Assembly: GCF_001293465.1 (NCBI RefSeq)
Contig: NZ_JSYZ01000025.1
Coordinates: 137,743 to 201,742 of the forward strand
Direction: 5' to 3'
Source: Pseudomonas asplenii
Lineage (GTDB): Bacteria; Pseudomonadota; Gammaproteobacteria; Pseudomonadales; Pseudomonadaceae
Length of the DNA: 64,000 bases
The notes under the pieces are model-generated. The model was not told where the DNA came from. It ran no database searches and worked only from the letters and a program-made list of their open reading frames with translations. Below, piece after piece: positions 1 to 8,204 of this stretch (position 1 is the first letter of the stretch; the number at the start of each line of letters is the position of its first letter). A program made the translations under genes and the position numbers.

Positions 1-131
1 AAACGCGCAAACGGATATGTACACGCTCCCCCCATTCCCCCTCACTCAGCCCCCCGCAAAGCATCAGCAGCAGCCCCATCAGGCCTTTCGAAATGACCGA
101 TTGAAGCGGCCCCTTCCGGCCCGGAATAACC

Positions 132-173
132 AAAAAAGCGCCGTCACCAAGTCCCGCTGCCCCTGACGACGGC
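132..173 (-). terminator. Probable Rho-independent terminator of dctPQM
   Basis: Read on the minus strand, a GCCGTC/GACGGC stem (arms 168-173 and 140-145) is followed after two bases by six T residues (132-137). It lies 18 nt beyond the dctM stop. The loop is long, about 22 nt, so the exact fold is uncertain. The rest of 1-190 holds no credible gene. Confidence 0.5.
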
Positions 174-190
174 TATCATCCCACCGAGCC

Positions 191-1474
191 CTACGGCATC
201 CCCAACCAGTGCGGCAACGCCAGCGAAATGACCGGCACATAAGTCACCAGGATCAGGAACGCCAGCAGGATCATCAGCCACGGCAAGGCCGCGCGGATGG
301 TCTGCCCCAGGCTCAAACCGGTCACCGCCGAAGTCACGAACAGGTTCAGCCCCACCGGCGGATGCACCAGGCCGATCTCCATGTTCACCACCATGACGAT
401 GCCCAGGTGAATCGGGTCGATACCCAGCTTCATCGCGATCGGGAAGAAGATCGGCGCGAGAATCAGCACGATAGCCGATGGCTCCATGAAACTGCCCGCC
501 ACCAGCAGCACCACGTTGACCATCAGCAGGAAACCGATCGGCGTCAGGCCTTCGGACACCACCCAGTTGGTGATCTGTTGCGGGATCTGTTCGGTGGTCA
601 GCACATGGGCGAACAGGATCGCGTTGGCGATGATGAACATCAGCATGATCGCCAGCCGGCCGGACTCCAGCAGCACTTTCGGGCAGTCGCGGACCTTCAT
701 GTCCTTGTAGACGAACAGCGCGACGAACGCCGAATACACCGCCGCAACCGCCGCCGCCTCGGTCGGGGTGAACAGGCCACTGTAGATTCCGCCGAGGATG
801 ATCACCAGCAACAGCAGCCCCCAGAAGGCCCGCCGCGCAGCGCCCAGCCACTCGCGCACGGTCGCCCGTGGCTGGGCCGGCAGTTTCTTGATCCGCGCCA
901 CGATGTAGATCGCCACCATCAGCATCAGCCCCAGCAGCAGCCCGGGAATCACCCCGGCCATGAACAGCTTGCCCACCGAGGTCTCGGTCGCCGCCGAGTA
1001 CACCACCATGACGATCGACGGCGGAATCAGGATGCCCAGGGTCCCGGCGTTGCAGATGATCCCGGCACCGAACTCCTTCGGATAACCGGAACGCACCATG
1101 CCGGCCACGGCAATCGAGCCGACCGCCGCCACCGTCGCCGGCGACGAACCGGACAGCGCCGCGAACAGCATGCACGCCAATACCGCGGCGATTGCCAGGC
1201 CACCCCGGATATGCCCGACGCAGGCGTTGGCGAAGTCGATCAGGCGCTTGGCCACCCCGCCGGTGGTCATGAACGCCCCCGACAGCAGAAAGAACGGAAT
1301 CGCCAGGAAGGTGTAAGCGTCGGAGGTCTCGAACAGCTTGATCGCCAGGGAGCTCAGGGAGTCCTGGCTGAACAGCAGGATCGACAGCGCACCGGACAGA
1401 CCCAGGGAAATCGCGATCGGCACCCCGAGGAACATGAAGGTGAACAGCAGCAGGAACAGGCAGAGGACGGTCAT
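191..1474 (-). CDS. dctM: TRAP transporter large permease (DctM)
   Basis: 427-residue, very hydrophobic inner-membrane protein of the TRAP large-permease family, the channel subunit that works with DctQ and the periplasmic binding protein DctP to import an organic acid with Na+ or H+. The chosen ATG (protein begins MTVLCLFLLLFTFMFLGVPI) overlaps the dctQ stop in a TGATG junction, which indicates translational coupling. Family hallmarks include GSSPATVAAVGSIA in the middle and the late segment GLVHPPVGLNLFV. It is the last gene of a leftward cluster that encodes itaconate degradation enzymes, so itaconate or a close C5 dicarboxylate is the likely substrate; that is inferred from context only. 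Confidence 0.93.
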   Translation of the reverse strand: MTVLCLFLLLFTFMFLGVPIAISLGLSGALSILLFSQDSLSSLAIKLFETSDAYTFLAIPFFLLSGAFMTTGGVAKRLIDFANACVGHIRGGLAIAAVLACMLFAALSGSSPATVAAVGSIAVAGMVRSGYPKEFGAGIICNAGTLGILIPPSIVMVVYSAATETSVGKLFMAGVIPGLLLGLMLMVAIYIVARIKKLPAQPRATVREWLGAARRAFWGLLLLVIILGGIYSGLFTPTEAAAVAAVYSAFVALFVYKDMKVRDCPKVLLESGRLAIMLMFIIANAILFAHVLTTEQIPQQITNWVVSEGLTPIGFLLMVNVVLLVAGSFMEPSAIVLILAPIFFPIAMKLGIDPIHLGIVMVVNMEIGLVHPPVGLNLFVTSAVTGLSLGQTIRAALPWLMILLAFLILVTYVPVISLALPHWLGMP

Positions 1475-2112
1475 CAGTGCTGCTCCTTGTGCTCGTTCGC
1501 CAGCCTGCTGGCCTCGCCCGCATCGTCGGCCAGGCCCAGGCCGCTCTGGCGGCGGCTGAAGAGGCGACAGAAGATTTCCAGGTAACGGATCAGCACCAGG
1601 GCGAAGCCGATGGGCACGATCACCACGATGTGGCCGACCTTGATGCCGTACTGGTCGAGGTCCTCGGCACCGATACCGGCCATCAGCACCGCGCTCAGCC
1701 ACTTGTAGCTGGCCACCATGAACAGCCCGGCATAGGCCAGGCAGCAGGTGCAGGCGAGCATCGCCAGGTAGCGCTGCACCGGGCGCGGGGTCAGCTTGAC
1801 CAGCGCGTCCACGCCGAGGTGGCCGGCGGTGCGCACGCCATAGGAAATGCCGAAGAAGATCAGCCAGCCGAACATGGCCTTGGTCAGCGCCACGCTCCAG
1901 GTCATGTCCTGGGCCACGCTCATGGTCGCGTCGCCAAGGCTGTTGAAAAAGCCGCTGCTCCAGGCCCAGCGATCGGCGAGGTTGAAGAACAGTGTGTAGA
2001 CGTTGTTGGCCATCACGTAGACGAAAGTCACCAGGGTCATGGCGGCCAGCAGGAAGGCGATCAGGCCCTCCTCGAAATGCGCCCAGATGCGCCGCAGGGA
2101 TTGCGTTGGCAT
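1474..2112 (-). CDS. dctQ: TRAP transporter small permease (DctQ)
   Basis: 212-residue protein with four predicted membrane helices, the expected size and topology of a TRAP small permease, which joins DctM in the inner membrane. The start MPTQSLRRIWAHFEEG was chosen because the family begins with a short cytoplasmic amphipathic stretch just before helix 1; upstream in-frame sequence is non-coding repeat DNA. Its stop overlaps the dctM start. A 187-nt gap containing a REP-type palindrome separates it from dctP, so expression of DctQ and DctM may be tuned relative to DctP. Confidence 0.9.
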   Translation of the reverse strand: MPTQSLRRIWAHFEEGLIAFLLAAMTLVTFVYVMANNVYTLFFNLADRWAWSSGFFNSLGDATMSVAQDMTWSVALTKAMFGWLIFFGISYGVRTAGHLGVDALVKLTPRPVQRYLAMLACTCCLAYAGLFMVASYKWLSAVLMAGIGAEDLDQYGIKVGHIVVIVPIGFALVLIRYLEIFCRLFSRRQSGLGLADDAGEASRLANEHKEQH

Positions 2113-2152
2113 GGACAGGACTCCGCGAGAGAAAAAGGATTGGATCGGGTAT

Positions 2153-2290
2153 CGCGTTACGGTGACGCAGAGCGTCACGGGCTGCATTCCCGCGCGGAGC
2201 GTGGGAGCGACCGAAGCAGCCGGCCCCGTGAGCGAGGCCCCTGGCTGGATCGTCCCCACGCTCCGCGTGGGGATGCAGCTCCGCGTCGCC
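2153..2290. repeat. REP-type palindromic repeat between dctP and dctQ
   Basis: Two inverted arms, GCATTCCCGCGCGGAGCGTG (from 2184) and CCCACGCTCCGCGTGGGGATGC (to 2276, written here with its ends), face each other across about 45 nt, and the left arm is preceded by a smaller GTGACGC/GCGTCAC hairpin. This is the familiar pseudomonad intergenic repeat built on a GCGGAGCGTGGG core. It sits inside an operon, where such elements often reduce downstream mRNA. Confidence 0.8.
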
Positions 2291-2299
2291 GAACGGTGA

Positions 2300-3286
2300 T
2301 CAAGGCTGGTTGGACTTGTCCGCCGCCTCGATCAGGTCGGCACCGATCTCACCCTCGAACTTCTTCCACACCGGCTTCATCGCCTCGCGCCATTGCGCGC
2401 GTTCTTCTGGAGTCAGGGTGATGATTTCACTGGTCCTGGCGTCGACGATCTTCTGCCTGGCGCTCTGGTTCAGCGCCTCGGCCTGCCGGTTCACCTCGAC
2501 GGTGACTTCACCCATGATCTTTTCCAGTTCGCTGCGTACATCCGGTGGCAGGCCGCCCCAGAACTTGCTGTTGGTGATCACCATGTAGTCGATCAGGCCA
2601 TGGTTGGACTCGGTGAAGTACTTCTGTACCTCGTTGACCTTCTGGCTCTCGTAGTTCGACCAGGTGTTCTCGGTGCCGTTGACGGTACCGGTCTGCAGGC
2701 CCTGGTAGACCTCGGCGAAACTCATCTTGCGCGGGTTGGCGCGGATCGCCTTGAACTGCTCCTCCAGCACGCTGGAGGCCTGGACACGGAACTTCTGCCC
2801 ACGGGCATCGGCCGGCACCCGCAGCGGCTTGTTCGCCGACAGTTGCTTGAGGCCGTTGTGCCAGTAGGCCAGGCCGAGAATGCCCTTGTCCTGCATCGAG
2901 GTCAGCAGCGCCTTGCCCTGGGCCCCCTGGAAGCGGTCGACAGCGGCCAGGTCGTTGAACAGGAACGGCAGGTCGTAGATCTGCACCTGCCGGGTGTACT
3001 GCTCGAACTTGGCCAGGGACGGCGCCAGCATCTGCACGTCGCCCAGCAGCAACGCCTCCATTTCCTTGCCGTCACCGAACAGCGAAGAGTTCGGGTAGAT
3101 CTCGACCTTGACCCGGCCCGGCAGGCGTTCCTCGGCGAGTTTCTTGAACAGCAGCGCGCCCTGCCCCTTGGGGGTGTTCTCGGCGACCACGTGGGCGAAC
3201 TTGATGACGATGGGATCGGCCGCCTGCGCGAGACTGGCGGAGATCAAGGTGGCGGCGCAGAACAGCGCCCGGGTCAACTTGAGCAT
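2300..3286 (-). CDS. dctP: TRAP transporter substrate-binding protein (DctP)
   Basis: 328-residue periplasmic solute-binding protein. The N-terminus MLKLTRALFCAATLISASLA followed by QA-ADP is a clear signal peptide, with mature protein starting near residue 22. Family features include the early strand IVIKFAHVVAENTPKGQGA and the central GLKQLSANKPLRVPAD-GQKFRVQ region, where the conserved arginine that binds the substrate carboxylate lies. It begins the transport unit dctP-dctQ-dctM. A LysR-type operator dyad lies 81 nt upstream, and 235 nt separate it from ccl, so it probably has its own promoter rather than only read-through from the enzyme genes. Confidence 0.93.
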   Translation of the reverse strand: MLKLTRALFCAATLISASLAQAADPIVIKFAHVVAENTPKGQGALLFKKLAEERLPGRVKVEIYPNSSLFGDGKEMEALLLGDVQMLAPSLAKFEQYTRQVQIYDLPFLFNDLAAVDRFQGAQGKALLTSMQDKGILGLAYWHNGLKQLSANKPLRVPADARGQKFRVQASSVLEEQFKAIRANPRKMSFAEVYQGLQTGTVNGTENTWSNYESQKVNEVQKYFTESNHGLIDYMVITNSKFWGGLPPDVRSELEKIMGEVTVEVNRQAEALNQSARQKIVDARTSEIITLTPEERAQWREAMKPVWKKFEGEIGADLIEAADKSNQP

Positions 3287-3367
3287 GGATGTCACCTTCT
3301 TATTGTTGTGGTTCAAGGCAGGTTGCCTAAAGCGATGCGTGTCGTGAATTTCGAATTTTGAGTACCT

Positions 3368-3388
3368 GCGTTCGGCCATGCCGAACGC
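3368..3388. promoter_or_regulatory. LysR-type operator dyad upstream of dctP
   Basis: A perfect 9-bp inverted repeat, arms GCGTTCGGC and GCCGAACGC around CAT. The same element (18 of 21 positions) occurs at 9117-9137 upstream of ich. Both lie at nearly the same distance from the start codon they precede (81 and 84 nt), and both are flanked on the promoter side by a GAATTT-N2-A block. Most likely the recognition site of the itaconate LysR regulator encoded at 9191. Confidence 0.75.
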
Positions 3389-3521
3389 TGCCAGGGGGCT
3401 TGCCGTGGGCAACCGAAGGGCGCCCCGCAAATACCATCTTAGGGTGGCTCAAGGCGCGCTCCGGGAGCGGTGCCCTCCCAATGCGCAGTAGGCAGGCACC
3501 GCCAATTGCCGGGGATTGGCC

Positions 3522-4334
3522 CTACAGCAACCCCAGCAGGCGTCGAGCGCGCAACAGCACCGGTGCATCGACCATCTGCCCGTCGACCTGGTAGGCCCCG
3601 GCGCCGTCGCGGCCGGCATCCACCACCCGCCGGGCCCAGGCCAGTTCCTCGGCGCCGGGGGCCAGCGCGGCATGAATCACCGCGACTTGCCGGGGATGGA
3701 TGCACAGGGCACCTGCGAACCCCATTTCGTAGGCATGGCGAATGGAGCGCTGCAGCCCCTCGGGGTCATCAATGGCCGGGTGTACGCCATCCAGCGGCGC
3801 CACCAGCCCAGCGGCCCGGGAATGAAGGATCAGGGCCAGGCGGGCCTGGTCGAGGGCAAACCGGGCCGCCGGCGAGCCGCTGCTGAGATTCAGGTCCAGG
3901 GCCAGGTCGAGGCCACCGAAGGACAACCGTTCGACCCCGCCAGCTCCCGCGATCTCGGCCAGGGCCAGCAACCCGCGGGCGCTTTCGATGATTGGCCAGA
4001 CGCGCCTGCCGGTCGCTGCCACGGCCGCAACCTGCGCGGCACTCTCGACCTTGGGCAGCAGCACACCGACCACGCCGGGCTGGCGTTTGCAGAAGGCCAG
4101 GTCGGCGGCATGCTCGGCGTGCTCCGGGGCGTTGACCCGGACCAGTACACGCACGTCGGGGTTGTCAGCGAAAAACTGCCCAAGGTGATCACGGGCGGCC
4201 CGCTTGAGCGGCTCCTCGACGGCGTCCTCGAAATCGACGATCACCGCATCGGCGCCGCTGGCCAGGGCCTTGGCGAAACGCTCGGGGCGGCTGCCCGGCA
4301 CGAACAGCGCGGAGCGGACAATGGATGAAGACAT
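3522..4334 (-). CDS. ccl: (S)-citramalyl-CoA lyase (CitE/HpcH family)
   Basis: 270-residue member of the HpcH/HpaI aldolase (CitE-like) family, cytoplasmic TIM barrel. In the itaconate pathway this enzyme cleaves (S)-citramalyl-CoA to acetyl-CoA and pyruvate. Visible motifs: the N-terminal LFVPGSRPERFAKAL and ADAVIVDFEDAVEEPLK segments, VRVNAP (CoA/substrate arginine at 66), PKVES, the metal-binding glutamate of WPIIESARG (E117), and SFGGLDLALDL with the second metal acid. The ATG is preceded by AAGGA at good spacing. It follows ict by 83 nt in the same direction. The function rests on the family plus synteny with P. aeruginosa PA0883. Confidence 0.9.
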   Translation of the reverse strand: MSSSIVRSALFVPGSRPERFAKALASGADAVIVDFEDAVEEPLKRAARDHLGQFFADNPDVRVLVRVNAPEHAEHAADLAFCKRQPGVVGVLLPKVESAAQVAAVAATGRRVWPIIESARGLLALAEIAGAGGVERLSFGGLDLALDLNLSSGSPAARFALDQARLALILHSRAAGLVAPLDGVHPAIDDPEGLQRSIRHAYEMGFAGALCIHPRQVAVIHAALAPGAEELAWARRVVDAGRDGAGAYQVDGQMVDAPVLLRARRLLGLL

Positions 4335-4417
4335 GATGAATTCCTTGTACGGTGGTGGTGCACGCAGCTGTTTGGGAGATTTGTGATCTGAGGGGCCTTC
4401 AAGATCAGACACAGGGC

Positions 4418-5632
4418 TCAGACCACCCCGCTCGAACGCAACTGCGCCACGGCTTCGGCGGAAAAACCCAACTGCCGCAGAATCGCCTCGGTGTGCTGCC
4501 CCAACCCCGGCACCGCCTCCATCCGCGGCACGAACGCCGCATTGCGCGCCGGCGGCAGCAAAGCCGGCAGTTTCCCCGAAGGGCTGTCGACCTGGCGCCA
4601 GCCATCCCGCGCCTTGAGCTGCGGGTGCTGCCACACGCCCTGCATGTCGTTGACCCGGGCATTGGCGATCTGCGCCTGCTCCAGGCGCTCGATCACCTGC
4701 TCGGTGCTGAGCCGCGAGAAGCTGTCGACGATGATCTGGCGCAGCACCTCGCGATTGGCCGAACGCTTGAAGTTGGCCGAGAAGCGCTCGTCCACCGCCA
4801 GCTCCGGCGTCAGCAGCACCTTGTCGCAGAACGCCGCCCATTCGCGCTCGTTCTGCAGGCCGAGCATCACCGTGCCGCCATCGCCGGCCGGGAAAGGCCC
4901 GTACGGGTAAATGGTCGAATGCGCGGCACCGGCCCGCGGCGGCGGTGGCGCGCCGTCGAAGGCGTAGTACATCGGGTAGCCCATCCACTCCACCAGGCTT
5001 TCCAGCATGCTGATGTCGACCCGGCTGCCCTCCCCGGTCCGGCCCCTGAGCAGCAGCGCCGAGAGGATGCCGCTGTAGGCATACATGCCGGCGGCGATGT
5101 CGGCGATGGAGCAACCGGCCTTGGCCAGTTCACCCTCGCCCGGACCACCGGTGACCGAGAGAAAGCCGCCTTCACTCTGGATCAGCAGGTCATAGGCCTT
5201 TTTCCTTTCGTAGGGCCCGCCCTCACCGTAACCGGAAATGTCGCAGACGATCAGTCGCGGAAAACGCTCATGCAGCGCCTCGAACGACAGGCCCATGCGC
5301 GCGGCGGCACCCGGTGCCAGGTTCTGCACCAGCACGTCGGCCTGGCCCAGCATTTGTTCGAGGATATCCCCGGCCTCATCCTGCTTGAGGTCCAGGGTCA
5401 GGCTCTCCTTGGAGCGGTTGGTCCAGACGAAGTGCGAGGCCAGACCACTGACCCGCTGGTCGTAGCCACGGGCGAAGTCACCGACACCCGGGCGCTCGAT
5501 CTTGATGACCCGGGCACCGAGGTCGGCCAGTTGTCGGGTACAGAACGGCGCGGCGATGGCGTGTTCCAGGCTGATCACGGTAATGCCGTCCAGCGGCCGC
5601 GGGGCCGCAGTGTTTTCTGCTGCCAGGCTCAT
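4418..5632 (-). CDS. ict: Itaconate CoA-transferase (class III, CaiB/BaiF family)
   Basis: 404-residue class III CoA-transferase, proposed to move CoA from succinyl-CoA to itaconate, the activation step of the pathway. Motifs: N-terminal GITVISLEHAIAAPFCTRQLADLGARVIKIERP-type Rossmann segment, and the catalytic aspartate in KKAYDLLIQSEGG (D148), which forms the acyl-anhydride intermediate. The start ATG at 5632 is chosen over an in-frame GTG six bases upstream because it overlaps the preceding stop as TGATG and has AAGGAG eight bases before it. It lies between the MmgE/PrpD gene and ccl as in P. aeruginosa PA0881-PA0883. Confidence 0.9.
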   Translation of the reverse strand: MSLAAENTAAPRPLDGITVISLEHAIAAPFCTRQLADLGARVIKIERPGVGDFARGYDQRVSGLASHFVWTNRSKESLTLDLKQDEAGDILEQMLGQADVLVQNLAPGAAARMGLSFEALHERFPRLIVCDISGYGEGGPYERKKAYDLLIQSEGGFLSVTGGPGEGELAKAGCSIADIAAGMYAYSGILSALLLRGRTGEGSRVDISMLESLVEWMGYPMYYAFDGAPPPPRAGAAHSTIYPYGPFPAGDGGTVMLGLQNEREWAAFCDKVLLTPELAVDERFSANFKRSANREVLRQIIVDSFSRLSTEQVIERLEQAQIANARVNDMQGVWQHPQLKARDGWRQVDSPSGKLPALLPPARNAAFVPRMEAVPGLGQHTEAILRQLGFSAEAVAQLRSSGVV

Positions 5633-6981
5633 CAGCACAGCTCCTTCAGGTCGGTGGTGTTGCGCAGGTCCCAGACCTGGCGGATCAGGGCGCTGGCCTG
5701 CTCGGGGGAACGGGCGCCGGAGAATTGCAGCAGGCGGTGGAACTTGTCCTCCAGCTCGGCCCGCGACAGGCTGTTGCCCGGATCCCCCTTGGGCTCGTCG
5801 ATGGCCCCGAGCAGGGTTCGGCCGTCGACCGTCGTCACCAGCACCCGGCCCAGCCAGCGCCGGGGATAGGCGCCGTCGACTTCGGGGTCGAGGGTCATGC
5901 CGACCCTGTCGCGAAAGGCGGCAACAGCCGGGTCGGTCAGCGCCAGCTCATGAAACTCCGGCAGCCCGGCCTTGCCATGCACGGCGATCAGGCCGAGCAC
6001 GGTGCCCATGGAGAACTTGGCCTGGTGCACGGTCTGCGGCACCTTGACCCGGCCCAACACGTCGATGGCGCCCTGGTGCACGCGGGTTTCCACCCGTTCG
6101 ATCTGTTCGTGGCGCAGGCCTTCCCGTTCCATCAGCTGCAACAGCGCATCTGCGGCCGGGTGGGTGTGCCGGCAGGACGCGTGGAACTTGAACGAGGTCT
6201 CCACCAGCGCCCAGCGGCTGCCCAGGCGATCGGACAGGCGGGCCGGCTCGGCATCGCTGGACATGCCCGCCGCCAGCCCCTGGTCGCCTTCGAGAATGTT
6301 GCGGGCCCCGGTCAGGCCGTCGGCGGTCAGGTACGCCGCCAGCAACCCGTCGGCGGCCGCCTTGGCGGTGTGCAACTGCTTTGAGTCGGCGGCATCACGC
6401 AGGAACTCCCAGAGCCCGGCGGCCTGGGTGCCGGCGCTGCCGAGCAGGTGGATGAACCGCTCCTGGTCGAAGTCCATCAGCTTGCCCACGGCCACGGCGG
6501 CGGCCAGGGTGCCAACGGTGGCCGTGGTGTGGAAGATGCGGTAATGGGAACGGCCAAGGAATTCGCCGATGCGAATCCCCGCCTCGTAGCCGGCGACCGA
6601 GGCCAGCAGCAGCTCGCGACCGGATTTACCGAGATCCTGGGCCGCCGCCAGCGCCGCCGGGAACACCACGGTGGCCGGGTGCAGCACGGAGCTGTTGTGC
6701 AGGTCGTCCTGCTCCACCAGGTGGGACGAGGCGGCGTTGACCAGTGCGGCGAAATAGGCCGAGCTGCGCTCGCCGCTGACCAGGATGCCGGCCGGCCCCT
6801 GCGCCGGGCCCATCCGGCGCGCATAGGCCTCGAACAGCGGAATCGGATGGGCGCCCTGGCTGGCCAGGGCCGAGCCCAGCCAGTCGAGGAACAGTTCCTC
6901 GGTACGGGCCAGCACCGCCTCGGGTACCTGCTCGTAGCGCAGGCCGGCGAGGAATTCGGCCAGGGCTTGGGTATGGCTCAT
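5632..6981 (-). CDS. MmgE/PrpD family protein, aconitate decarboxylase-like
   Basis: 449-residue member of the MmgE/PrpD superfamily, which includes 2-methylcitrate dehydratase PrpD and cis-aconitate decarboxylase (ACOD1/CadA), the enzyme that makes itaconate. Residues that line the ACOD1 active site have plausible counterparts: D92-D93 in EQDDLH, H101 in VLHPATVV, H151 in IFHTTATVG, K207 in SKQLHTAKAA, and H267/H274 in FKFHASCRHTHPAAD. Its precise role in itaconate breakdown is not established; interconversion of itaconate with a related C5/C6 acid is a reasonable guess. It is translationally coupled to ict (TGATG) and starts 10 nt after the acyl-CoA dehydrogenase. Corresponds by position to P. 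aeruginosa PA0881. Confidence 0.85.
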   Translation of the reverse strand: MSHTQALAEFLAGLRYEQVPEAVLARTEELFLDWLGSALASQGAHPIPLFEAYARRMGPAQGPAGILVSGERSSAYFAALVNAASSHLVEQDDLHNSSVLHPATVVFPAALAAAQDLGKSGRELLLASVAGYEAGIRIGEFLGRSHYRIFHTTATVGTLAAAVAVGKLMDFDQERFIHLLGSAGTQAAGLWEFLRDAADSKQLHTAKAAADGLLAAYLTADGLTGARNILEGDQGLAAGMSSDAEPARLSDRLGSRWALVETSFKFHASCRHTHPAADALLQLMEREGLRHEQIERVETRVHQGAIDVLGRVKVPQTVHQAKFSMGTVLGLIAVHGKAGLPEFHELALTDPAVAAFRDRVGMTLDPEVDGAYPRRWLGRVLVTTVDGRTLLGAIDEPKGDPGNSLSRAELEDKFHRLLQFSGARSPEQASALIRQVWDLRNTTDLKELC

Positions 6982-6991
6982 GCGGGGCTCC

Positions 6992-8155
6992 TCAGAAGCT
7001 GCGCGGCAGTTCGAGCAGGTGCTCGGCCACGTAGGACAGAATCAGGTTGGTGGAGATCGGCGCCACCTGGTACAGGCGGGTTTCGCGGAACTTGCGCTCG
7101 ACGTCGTATTCATTGGCGAAACCAAAGCCACCGTGGGTCTGCAGGCAGGCGTTGGCCGCCTCCCAACTGGCCTTGGCCGCCAGGTACTTGGCCATGTTGG
7201 CCGAGGCGCCGGCGCTCTGCCCCGCGTCGTATTCCTCGCAGGCGCGCCAGCGCATCAGGTCGGCGGCCTCGATCTCGATATGCGCTTCGGCGATCGGGAA
7301 CTGCACGCCCTGGTTCTGCCCGATCGGCCGGCCGAACACCACCCGGTCGCGGGCGTACTGGCTGGCCTTCTCGACGAACCAGCGGCCATCGCCGATGCAT
7401 TCGGCGGCGATCAGCGTGCGCTCGGCATTCAGGCCGTCGAGGATGTAGCGAAAACCCTTGCCCTCCTCGCCGATCAAGCTGCTGGCCGGAATCTCCAGGT
7501 TGTCGAAGAACAGCTCGTTGGTCTCGTGGTTGACCATGTTGGCAATCGGCTGCACGGTCAGGCCGTTGCCGATGGCTTCGCGCAGGTCGACAAGAAAGAT
7601 CGACATGCCTTCGGACTTGCGGGTGACCTCGGCCAGCGGCGTGGTCCGCGCCAGCAGGATCATCAGGTCGGAGTGCTGGATACGCGAAATCCACACCTTC
7701 TGGCCATTGATCACATACCTGTCACCCTGGCGCACGGCGGTGGTCTTGATCCTGGTGGTGTCGGTGCCGGTGGTCGGTTCGGTCACCCCCATCGACTGCA
7801 GGCGCAGTTCGCCGCTGGCCAGCTTGGGCAGGTAATGGCGCTTCTGCTCGTCGCTGCCGTTACGCAGCAGGGTGAACATGTTGTACATCTGGCCATGGAT
7901 GGTGCCGGAGTTGCCGCCGCAACGGTTGACCTCCTCGAGGATCACCGAAGCCTCGGCCAGGCCCAGGCCGGAGCCGCCATATTCCTCGGGAATCATTGCC
8001 GACAGCCAGCCGGCTTCGGTCATGGCCTTGACGAAAGCTTCGGGGAAGCCCTTTTCCTCGTCGATCCTGCGCCAGTATGCGGCGGGAAACCCGGCGCACA
8101 GGGCACGCACGCCCTCGCGAATGGCATTGAGTGCTTCGTTCTGATTGGAGTTCAT
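6992..8155 (-). CDS. Acyl-CoA dehydrogenase of the itaconate cluster
   Basis: 387-residue FAD-dependent acyl-CoA dehydrogenase family protein. Seen: MGVTEPTTGTD (flavin/substrate loop, about 122-132), INGQKVWISRI, RVVFGRPIGQNQG, and the C-terminal QTHGGFGFANEYDVERKFRE. At the position of the usual catalytic glutamate (E376 of medium-chain enzymes) the sequence reads LYQVAPIST, with proline 366. A glutamate is instead present in helix G, LNAERTLIAA (E245), where isovaleryl-CoA dehydrogenase keeps its base. It may oxidise a branched C5 acyl-CoA such as a methylsuccinyl-type thioester, but this is inference. Position equals P. aeruginosa PA0879; the glyoxalase-like PA0880 counterpart is absent here. 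Confidence 0.88.
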   Translation of the reverse strand: MNSNQNEALNAIREGVRALCAGFPAAYWRRIDEEKGFPEAFVKAMTEAGWLSAMIPEEYGGSGLGLAEASVILEEVNRCGGNSGTIHGQMYNMFTLLRNGSDEQKRHYLPKLASGELRLQSMGVTEPTTGTDTTRIKTTAVRQGDRYVINGQKVWISRIQHSDLMILLARTTPLAEVTRKSEGMSIFLVDLREAIGNGLTVQPIANMVNHETNELFFDNLEIPASSLIGEEGKGFRYILDGLNAERTLIAAECIGDGRWFVEKASQYARDRVVFGRPIGQNQGVQFPIAEAHIEIEAADLMRWRACEEYDAGQSAGASANMAKYLAAKASWEAANACLQTHGGFGFANEYDVERKFRETRLYQVAPISTNLILSYVAEHLLELPRSF

Positions 8156-8204
8156 GGGTAGAAGGCCTTTTCTTATTTGTCTTGATCAGTCCGGTGGCGG
8201 GCTT

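Noticed and set aside
4384..4407. TGATCT/AGATCA inverted repeat between ict and ccl as a regulatory site
   Set aside because: Only 6 bp with a 12-nt spacer, single copy, and unlike the LysR operators.
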